From contig JADGOD010000245.1 in assembly GCA_017883125.1 (NCBI GenBank), forward strand, positions 1 to 10,181: a stretch of 10,181 nucleotides of DNA, read 5' to 3'. The stretch comes from Acidimicrobiales bacterium (GTDB lineage Bacteria; Actinomycetota; Acidimicrobiia; Acidimicrobiales; RAAP-2). Under the pieces are notes generated by a model. The model was not told the DNA's origin. It made no database searches and was given only the letters and a program-made list of their open reading frames with translations. Position numbers and translations under genes: made by a program. Below are positions 4,837 to 10,181 of the stretch, in pieces; within the stretch, counting starts at the first letter, position 1; each line of letters starts with the position of its first letter.

Positions 4837-7614
4837 ATGCAGATGAGTGAGCTCGACGTCCAGGCCCCAGACGAGCTGACCTCGCCAGAGATCCGTCCGA
4901 GATGGAGCCTCTCTCGGGCCGATGTCGTGGCGATGGCGATCCTCGTCGCCGTCCCCGCGATCCTCTTCACGATCCCGGCGGTGCTGGGCCATCCCGCGCT
5001 GTCCGGCGACAACCTGATCCAGAACTACCCGCTGCGAGAGCTGACCGGGAAGGTCGTGGCGGCCGGGCACGTCCCGCTCTGGAATCCGCTCGCCTTCTCC
5101 GGCACCCCGCTCCTCGGCTCGTTGAACGCCGGGTCGCTGTACCCGCTCACGGGCCTCTTCGTCGTCTTGCCAGGACTCGTGGCCTGGGTCCTCAACCTGA
5201 TCGTCTGCTACGTCGCGGCCGGCGTGGGCCTCTTCGCGCTGTGCCGCTGGCTCGGGCTGGGCTCTCTGCCCGCGTTCCTCGGAGCGCTCACCTACGCCTT
5301 CATGGGGGCGATGGTCGGCCAGCTGGTCCACCTCGGGGTCATCCAGGGCCAGGGGTGGCTGCCCTGGGTCGTCCTCGCCCTGCTCGTCAGCGCCGATCGC
5401 ATCCGAGGACCCCAGGCTCCGGAGTCGTTGGTCGAGGGCCTCCGAGCGGCCCGCTGGGCGCTGGTCGGGCTCGTCGCGCTGACGGCCGTCATCCTCCTGA
5501 CCGGTGAGCCCCGGGCGATCTCGGACCTCGTCGTCGTGGGCGTCATCGTCACGATCTATGGCGCCACCGCCATGACGGGGAGGGCGGGCCTCGCCCCCAG
5601 GGCCGTCGTCCTCGCAGGCGTCGGGGTGGCCGTGGCGTGGGGGGCGATCATCGCTGCGGCCCAGGTGCTCCCCGGCCAGGACTTCATCGCCCTCTCGCAG
5701 CGCTCGGACCTGACGCCGTGGTTCATCGGCTCAGGGTCGCTGAAGGTCTCATGGACGACGCTGATGGCGATCCCCGACCTGCTGGGCGGGACGGGCCTGC
5801 TGCACCAGCCGTCGTTCTTCGTCGAGTACAACCTGCCAGAGGTCACCGGCTACGCCGGGATGCTCGGCCTCGTCGCCCTCTTCGCCAGCACCACACAGCT
5901 CTTCGGACGAGCCCGTCGGCTGGTTCCTCGGTGGGTCGGGCTCTTCGTGGTGATGACGGTGATCGCTCTGGTCCTGGCCTGGGGGTCCTACACCCCCCTC
6001 TTCCACGTCATCATCCACATCCCGATCATCAACAGGACTCGGCTTCAGAGCCGGAACCTGGCCATCGTCGATCTGGCCGTCGCCGTGCTGGTGGCGTGGT
6101 TCGTCGATCGCCTCCTGGCCAGCGACTTCGCCAGGGCGTCGCTCCAGGGCTGGCGGCGATGGGTGACCGCCTCGCCGCTGATCGCCACGATCGCTCTGGC
6201 CGCGGTGGTCCTCGTGGCCCCCGGTCCGCTCCTCAGGTGGCTCGGGGCGCGCAACGGGATCGAGGTCGAAGGCCACTACCTCTGGCCGTGGATCGTCGTC
6301 TCGCTCGTCTTGGCGCTGGCTGCGCTGTCCCTGCTCCTCTGCTGGAGGCGGCTCTCCTCGTCGCGCCGCTCCGGAGCGCTGGTCGGGTTCATGGTCATCG
6401 ACATGGCCTTCTTCCTCTTGGCCTGCACCGTCGGGCTGGTCTCGGGGCACAACGCGGTCGAGCCCTCGCGCTCGGTCGCAGCCGCCACGCTCGGTACCCA
6501 CGGCCGGTTCGCGCTCATCGATCCGTCGTTGAGCTCCTACGAGCAGTTCATCGCCCTGGGGCAGCCGAACACCAACGTCTTCACCGGTCTGCCGAGCGTC
6601 CAGGGATACGGCTCGCTGGTGGGGGAGTCCTACGGCGTCGCGACGGGCACCCATGTCCAAGGCGGCCTCGATGCCTGCCAGCTCAAGCTCGGCCGCTACC
6701 GCCAGCTCCAGCTCGCCACGATGGTGATCGGCGCCCCACAGCTGGCGCCGGAGATCTACTCGACCACTCCGGCCGGAGGAGCCTTCAAGGTGGCGCCCCC
6801 CGTTCCCGAGTGTCCGGGAGCCCCGGTGATCGCCAGCCAGGGCGTTCGGCGGTTCTACTTCGGACGGGACCTCGAGGTCCGAAGCGTCTTCTTCGCAGCT
6901 CGCTCTGCAGCGGTGATGAGGCAGCTCTCCTCGACGGCCGGGCTCGGGGTGAGCGTGCTCGGCCCCGACGGCCAGGCGCACCCAGCCGCTGCCACGGTGG
7001 TCCCACTGACCACCGGCTGGTCGGTGACGTTCTCGACGCCCACCCACGCGGCGGGCCTGGTGATCACCGGTCCCGTCCACCAGGTCATGAGCGGCTCGGC
7101 GGTGACCGACGCCACCGGGTCGGTGTTCTGGCTGGGCGGGATCTTCCAGGACGCGGTCGATCAGGCCAGCTGGCGGCTCACGAGCACTGACGGATCGATC
7201 CAGACGTTCACCACGACGGTGCCCGTGGTGGCGTCGTGGAGCATCGAGCACGGTGGAGCCGGCTCCGCGGTGCTCTCGACGAAGCGCTCGATCGACGGCT
7301 CGCAGACCGGTGTGATCCACCTGGCGTCCCCATCCACGCTGGTGCGCTCAGAGGCCTATCTCCCGGGATGGAAGGCGTCGTACGTGTCGACGGAGGGCGG
7401 CCCAGCAGCGACCGCCACCGTCACGGCCCACGACCTCGTCCAGAGCGTGGCCCTGCCTGCGGGGGAGTGGCGCGTCACCTTCGTCTACGTCGCACCCGGC
7501 TGGAGGCTCGGAGCCGCTCTCAGCACGGGGGGAATCGTCGTGATGTCGGGTCTCGTGGCCATCTTCTTGGTGTCCGATCGGCGGCGTCGCCGGTCCGGGG
7601 CCCAGGAGGAGTAG
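4837..7614 (+). CDS. YfhO-like polytopic membrane protein, putative GT-C glycosyltransferase
   Basis: The 925-residue protein is predicted to lie in the cytoplasmic membrane. After a ~28-residue cytoplasmic N-terminus comes a first membrane helix (about 30-51), then a loop with SGDNLIQNYPLRE (Asp58, Gln62), WNPLAFSGTPLLG and a YPL segment. Such D-x3-Q-x-YP and N-P-x3-G-x-P loops are typical of YfhO-family and other GT-C enzymes, in which an acidic residue after helix 1 is proposed to be catalytic. About a dozen further helices run to about residue 535. A ~350-residue extracytoplasmic region follows, including YLPGWKASY and LPAGEWRVTFVYVAPGW, the usual YfhO C-terminal signature, then a last helix (about 891-912) and a basic RRRRR end. 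B. subtilis YfhO glycosylates lipoteichoic acid; the substrate here is unknown and probably another envelope glycan. ATGs at 4837 and 4843 are both possible starts; neither has a clear ribosome-binding site. Confidence 0.8.
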   Translation: MQMSELDVQAPDELTSPEIRPRWSLSRADVVAMAILVAVPAILFTIPAVLGHPALSGDNLIQNYPLRELTGKVVAAGHVPLWNPLAFSGTPLLGSLNAGSLYPLTGLFVVLPGLVAWVLNLIVCYVAAGVGLFALCRWLGLGSLPAFLGALTYAFMGAMVGQLVHLGVIQGQGWLPWVVLALLVSADRIRGPQAPESLVEGLRAARWALVGLVALTAVILLTGEPRAISDLVVVGVIVTIYGATAMTGRAGLAPRAVVLAGVGVAVAWGAIIAAAQVLPGQDFIALSQRSDLTPWFIGSGSLKVSWTTLMAIPDLLGGTGLLHQPSFFVEYNLPEVTGYAGMLGLVALFASTTQLFGRARRLVPRWVGLFVVMTVIALVLAWGSYTPLFHVIIHIPIINRTRLQSRNLAIVDLAVAVLVAWFVDRLLASDFARASLQGWRRWVTASPLIATIALAAVVLVAPGPLLRWLGARNGIEVEGHYLWPWIVVSLVLALAALSLLLCWRRLSSSRRSGALVGFMVIDMAFFLLACTVGLVSGHNAVEPSRSVAAATLGTHGRFALIDPSLSSYEQFIALGQPNTNVFTGLPSVQGYGSLVGESYGVATGTHVQGGLDACQLKLGRYRQLQLATMVIGAPQLAPEIYSTTPAGGAFKVAPPVPECPGAPVIASQGVRRFYFGRDLEVRSVFFAARSAAVMRQLSSTAGLGVSVLGPDGQAHPAAATVVPLTTGWSVTFSTPTHAAGLVITGPVHQVMSGSAVTDATGSVFWLGGIFQDAVDQASWRLTSTDGSIQTFTTTVPVVASWSIEHGGAGSAVLSTKRSIDGSQTGVIHLASPSTLVRSEAYLPGWKASYVSTEGGPAATATVTAHDLVQSVALPAGEWRVTFVYVAPGWRLGAALSTGGIVVMSGLVAIFLVSDRRRRRSGAQEE

Positions 7615-7624
7615 GGTTCCGGCC

Positions 7625-8410
7625 GTGATCAGGGTGGGAGTGATCGGTGCCGCCGGCCGGATGGGACGCAACGTCATCGACGCGGTCTCGGCGACCGATG
7701 ACCTCGTCGTGAGCGCCGCGGTCGACCCACGGGTCGACGAGCTCGGGCTCGGGGACTCGGTGGCCGTGGCCACCTCGCTTGACCGCCTCGACGATGGCGC
7801 GGCCGACGTGCTGGTGGACTTCACGGTCCCTGATGCCGCCCGTGGCCATCTGGCCACCGCCCTGCGCCGGGGGTTCCACCTCGTGGTGGGGACGACCGGT
7901 CTCACCGAGGCGGACCTTGCCGAGCTGCGCGAGGCATCAGCCTCGTCGGGCACCAACGCGATCGTCGCCGCGAACTTCGCCATCGGCGCCGTGCTCCTCA
8001 TGCGCTTCGCCGCTCTCGCGGCCCCCTACTTCGAGAGCGTCGAGATCGTCGAGCTGCACCACGACCAGAAGGTGGACGCACCGTCGGGGACCGCGCTCGC
8101 CACGGCCCGGGGCATCGCCGATGCGCGGAGCGGTGCCGGGATGGGCGAGCCCCACGATCCGACGACGACGGTGGTGCTCCCCGGCGCTCGCGGCGGTTCG
8201 GGGCCCGGCGGCGTACCGATCCACAGCGTCCGGCTCCCGGGGCTGGTGGCGCACGAAGAGGTGCTCTTCGGCGGCCCAGGGCAGGGGCTGACGATCCGTC
8301 ACGACAGCTACGACCGCAGCTCGTTCATGTCGGGCGTGCTCTTGGCCGTTCGATCCGTCGAGAGCCGGCCCGGGGTGACGATCGGGCTCGACGTGCTCCT
8401 GGACGGCTGA
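7625..8410 (+). CDS. dapB: 4-hydroxy-tetrahydrodipicolinate reductase DapB
   Basis: DapB catalyses the NAD(P)H-dependent reduction step of the diaminopimelate/lysine pathway, in the cytoplasm. The 261-residue length is normal. The N-terminal Rossmann domain has VGVIGAAGRMGRNV (GxxGxxG at 8-14), and Asp34 follows strand 2, suggesting NADH can be used. DFTVPDA (Asp65 onward) and GTTGL at 89-93 follow. The catalytic/substrate motif ELHHDQKVDAPSGTA has His145, His146 and Lys149, matching E. coli His159, His160 and Lys163. The C-terminal signature PIHSVRLPGLVAHEEVLFG...IRHDSYDRSSF is complete. The start is GTG 7625, giving the expected N-terminus immediately before the Rossmann strand. A strong AGGAGGAG lies at 7604-7611, 13 nt upstream and overlapping the end of the membrane-protein gene, whose stop is 10 nt away. 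Co-transcription with that gene is likely. Confidence 0.97.
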   Translation: MIRVGVIGAAGRMGRNVIDAVSATDDLVVSAAVDPRVDELGLGDSVAVATSLDRLDDGAADVLVDFTVPDAARGHLATALRRGFHLVVGTTGLTEADLAELREASASSGTNAIVAANFAIGAVLLMRFAALAAPYFESVEIVELHHDQKVDAPSGTALATARGIADARSGAGMGEPHDPTTTVVLPGARGGSGPGGVPIHSVRLPGLVAHEEVLFGGPGQGLTIRHDSYDRSSFMSGVLLAVRSVESRPGVTIGLDVLLDG

Positions 8411-8412
8411 GG

Positions 8413-8988
8413 ATGGGCCCACGGGCCGAGACTCGCGAGGCCATCTTGGAGGCCGCGTACGGGTGCATCGCCCAAGACGGGATCACCCGGACCTCCGTCG
8501 GTGACGTGGCCAGAGCGGCTCACGTCTCGAGGGCGAGCATGTACCGCTACTTCCCCGGAGGCCGGGGCGAGCTCATCGAGGCCGTGGTCGTCTGGGAGTA
8601 CCAGCGGTTCTTCATCCGGCTCTATGAGGCTGTGTGCGACGCCGAGACGCTCGAAGAGGTCATCGAGCGGGGGATCTTGGTGGCGCGCCGCGCCATCGCC
8701 GATCACGAGGTGCTCCAGGTGATGCTGCGCGCCCATCCAGAGGCCGTCGAGTCCGCGCTGCGCGCCGAGGTCGCACCGACCAGGACCCTGGTGGCGGAGT
8801 TCCTCGCCCCCTATCTCGAGCAGCACGAGCTGGCCCCGGGGGTCGAGGTGGCCGGGGCCTCATCGTTCCTCGCTCGGATGGTGCTCTCGTACATGGGATC
8901 GCCGGGCCGGTGGGATCTCGAGGACCCCGCCGAGGTCAGTCGGCTGGTCCGGACCGAGCTCTTGGCGGGGATCGTCCCGGCCCCCTGA
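8413..8988 (+). CDS. TetR-family transcriptional regulator (first of pair)
   Basis: This is a 191-residue TetR/AcrR-type repressor, probably a dimer. The N-terminal DNA-binding domain is clear: REAILEAAYGCIAQDGI, then the helix-turn-helix TSVGDVARAAHVSRASMYRYF (27-47) and the PGGRGELIEAVV junction. The C-terminal ligand-binding domain (about 55-190) is helical, with LARMVLSYMGSP near the end; its ligand cannot be read from sequence. The gene starts 2 nt after the dapB stop; the GAGG at 8409-8412 directly abuts the ATG, so translation probably relies on coupling to dapB. No promoter of its own is evident. It resembles the next regulator along its whole length (same FPGG junction, an FF pair in the following helix, ARxVLxYxxxP and a closing LxGI), suggesting an old tandem duplication. 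Confidence 0.92.
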   Translation: MGPRAETREAILEAAYGCIAQDGITRTSVGDVARAAHVSRASMYRYFPGGRGELIEAVVVWEYQRFFIRLYEAVCDAETLEEVIERGILVARRAIADHEVLQVMLRAHPEAVESALRAEVAPTRTLVAEFLAPYLEQHELAPGVEVAGASSFLARMVLSYMGSPGRWDLEDPAEVSRLVRTELLAGIVPAP

Positions 8989-8994
8989 AGACCG

Positions 8995-9030
8995 TTGACG
9001 ATGAGACAACTCGTGTCCTAATGTCTCATC
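8995..9030 (+). promoter_or_regulatory. sigma-70-type promoter overlapped by a palindromic TetR-type operator
   Basis: TTGACG at 8995-9000 (-35) and TAATGT at 9019-9024 (-10) are separated by 18 nt, the best promoter match in the window. A perfect 9-bp inverted repeat, GATGAGACA (9000-9008) and TGTCTCATC (9022-9030), spaced by 13 nt, covers the spacer and the -10 element. A palindrome of this size inside a promoter next to a TetR gene is the classic arrangement for autorepression. The repeat is centred on 9015 and lies upstream of the predicted transcript start (about 9031-9033), so it should act as DNA rather than as an RNA hairpin. Which of the two TetR proteins binds it is not determined. 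Confidence 0.75.
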
Positions 9031-9032
9031 TT

Positions 9033-9716
9033 GTGATCTCAAGCGACGTTCTCGACTCGGCCAGCGACGTCGTCGGCGACGGCGGGGCCGTTGACGGTCG
9101 AGGCGTTCGGCGCCCGGCCCCGGTGGCCGACGGGGCGTCGAAGCGCCTCAAGATCGTCGATGCTGCGGTGCGGTGCATCGCTCGCAGCGGCATCGGCTCG
9201 ACCAGCCTTGATTCGATCGCTCGCGAGGCAGGCATCTCGCGGGCCACGTTGTATAGGACGTTCCCGGGCGGCCGAGACGCCGTGCTCCACACCACGGCCA
9301 AGACCGAGACGACGCGCTTCTTCGCCGGGATGGCGGCCGCCATGGCTGCGGCGACGTCGCTCGAGGACCTGATCGTCAGGTCGATCTCTGAGTCCGCCCG
9401 ACGTCTGACCTCGTCGGCGGCGCTCAACGCGGTAATGGCCGAGGATCCCCAGAAGATCCTGTCGCACGTCTCGCTCGGCGAGATGGACCGGACCCTGGTG
9501 GTGGTGACCGACTTCGCCCACCCGTTCTTCGCCCAGTGGCTCGAGCGGGAAGAGGCGATGAGGGCGGCGGAGTTCGTGGCTCGGGTCGTCCTGACATACC
9601 TCGCCACCCCCGACGAAGACCTCGATCTCCTCGACGACGATGACGTCGCCGCCCTGGTGCACCGATTCGTCCTCCCCGGCATCATGGCGCTGGGACCGGC
9701 GGAGCACCGCCGGTGA
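9033..9716 (+). CDS. TetR-family transcriptional regulator (second of pair), probably leaderless
   Basis: From GTG 9033 the product is 227 residues; from ATG 9021 it would be 231. The ATG lies inside the predicted -10 hexamer (9019-9024) and could not be on an mRNA from that promoter, while the GTG falls where transcription should start. I therefore prefer a leaderless GTG start, a mode common in actinobacteria. Residues 1-36 are Gly/Asp/Val/Arg-rich and probably disordered. The DNA-binding domain follows: KRLKIVDAAVRCIARSGI, helix-turn-helix TSLDSIAREAGISRATLYRTF (57-77) and PGGRDAVL. The C-terminal domain contains ARVVLTYLATP and an unusually acidic DEDLDLLDDDD stretch. It probably represses its own promoter and perhaps the diiron gene 55 nt downstream. 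Its ligand is unknown. Confidence 0.88.
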   Translation: MISSDVLDSASDVVGDGGAVDGRGVRRPAPVADGASKRLKIVDAAVRCIARSGIGSTSLDSIAREAGISRATLYRTFPGGRDAVLHTTAKTETTRFFAGMAAAMAAATSLEDLIVRSISESARRLTSSAALNAVMAEDPQKILSHVSLGEMDRTLVVVTDFAHPFFAQWLEREEAMRAAEFVARVVLTYLATPDEDLDLLDDDDVAALVHRFVLPGIMALGPAEHRR

Positions 9717-9771
9717 CGACATCGACAGATCCACGAACGGTGCGACGCATCACAACGACAGGGGGGCCATC

Positions 9772-10181
9772 ATGGCGATGACCGAGGGAGTCCGTGACTT
9801 CTCGTCCAACGAAGACTTGATCGGCAGGGTGGACATCAACGATTTCGAGGAGATCTTCTCGCTGGTGGGCAGCGAGGAGCCCGAAGGACGGCACATCGTC
9901 GACGACAAGTGCCCGGCCGAGTTCACCTGGGACTACGGCAAGGGCTCCCGTCCCCAGCTCGACCGGCTCTACGAGAAGGCCAAGCGATCACAGTGGAATG
10001 GCTCGACCGATCTTCCCTGGGAGACAGAGGTCGATCAGGAGGCCATGGCCCACCTGGCCTACCAGAACGGGTCCCAGGGGCCTCTGGCCAGCGCGGACCT
10101 AACCGACACGAAGCTGGCCAGCTGGGGGGAGAGCGAGTGGGTGGCGCTCAACATGGAGTACCAGAACTGGATGCTGAGCCA
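9772..10181 (+). CDS. ferritin-like diiron protein, N-terminal part (truncated by window end)
   Basis: The frame is open from ATG 9772 to the window edge (136 complete codons, no stop). A G-rich stretch AGGGGGG at 9760-9766 lies 5 nt before this ATG; a second in-frame ATG at 9778 is also possible. The visible part contains FTWDYGKG, LYEKAKRSQWNGSTDLPWE and ends with WVALNMEYQNWMLS. From memory of the family, the KxxQWNxxTDLxW segment and a following EYQNWMLSQ helix occur in a group of actinobacterial ferritin-like diiron proteins (relatives of R2-like/AurF-type oxidases). Their iron-ligand motifs (E...EARH type) would lie just beyond the window, so metal binding and activity cannot be confirmed. 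It follows the second TetR gene by 55 nt with no separate promoter visible, so co-transcription or regulation by that TetR is plausible. Confidence 0.65.
   Translation, partial: MAMTEGVRDFSSNEDLIGRVDINDFEEIFSLVGSEEPEGRHIVDDKCPAEFTWDYGKGSRPQLDRLYEKAKRSQWNGSTDLPWETEVDQEAMAHLAYQNGSQGPLASADLTDTKLASWGESEWVALNMEYQNWMLS

Noticed and set aside
5637..7190. 517-codon + strand frame inside the membrane-protein gene
   Set aside because: Arg/Pro/Gly-rich out-of-frame translation of a convincing gene; no domain signature and no ribosome-binding site.
5749..7320. 523-codon minus-strand open frame opposite the membrane-protein gene
   Set aside because: Low-complexity Arg/Gly/Asp/His composition and no family features; the + strand frame has clear membrane helices and YfhO motifs, so the antisense frame is a shadow.
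8634..9020. N-terminal extension of the second TetR gene back to 8634
   Set aside because: This stretch is an out-of-frame reading of the first TetR gene (Arg/Gly-rich), and the promoter at 8995-9024 lies inside it. A TetR protein starting near its helix-turn-helix is the normal form.
9000..9030. Inverted repeat as an intrinsic terminator for the first TetR gene
   Set aside because: The arms are relatively AT-rich with a 13-nt loop and no T-tract, and they coincide with a well-spaced -35/-10 pair; an operator fits better.

Overview
The window is about 10.2 kb of high-G+C bacterial chromosome, with every gene on the + strand. Gene order (truB, ribF, rpsO, pnp, then dapB), GC-rich codon use, GTG starts and an apparently leaderless promoter point to an actinobacterium (Actinomycetota). 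The TetR/ferritin-like diiron genes at the right end suggest Acidimicrobiia or a mycobacterium-like lineage; that finer placement is inference only.

Left part (1-4653): translation and RNA-metabolism genes. The 3' part of truB (tRNA pseudouridine-55 synthase) is followed by ribF (bifunctional riboflavin kinase/FAD synthetase), rpsO (ribosomal protein S15) and pnp (polynucleotide phosphorylase). Intergenic regions here are rich in inverted repeats: two short hairpins after ribF, a candidate promoter and structured leader before rpsO, a long (about 23 bp) imperfect hairpin just upstream of pnp, and three hairpins after pnp, one with a perfect 12-bp stem. The pnp leader hairpin sits where other bacteria, including Streptomyces, cleave the rpsO-pnp transcript with RNase III.

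Middle part (4654-8410): a large polytopic membrane protein of the YfhO / GT-C glycosyltransferase type, then dapB (lysine/diaminopimelate biosynthesis) 10 nt downstream. In many actinobacteria the gene between pnp and dapB is an M16 peptidase; here it is the YfhO-like gene.

Right part (8413-10181): two related TetR-family regulators. The first starts 2 nt after the dapB stop. The second is preceded by a good sigma-70-type promoter whose -35/-10 spacer and -10 element are covered by a perfect 9-bp inverted repeat, a likely TetR operator. The promoter geometry implies a leaderless mRNA starting at or very near a GTG at 9033. The window ends inside a gene that looks like a ferritin-like diiron protein, possibly the target of the regulators.

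Most of the window is conserved housekeeping DNA. I see no CRISPR array, insertion sequence, tRNA/rRNA gene or defence system. The points most worth following are the TetR operator/leaderless promoter, the long hairpins flanking pnp, and the TetR-TetR-diiron module.
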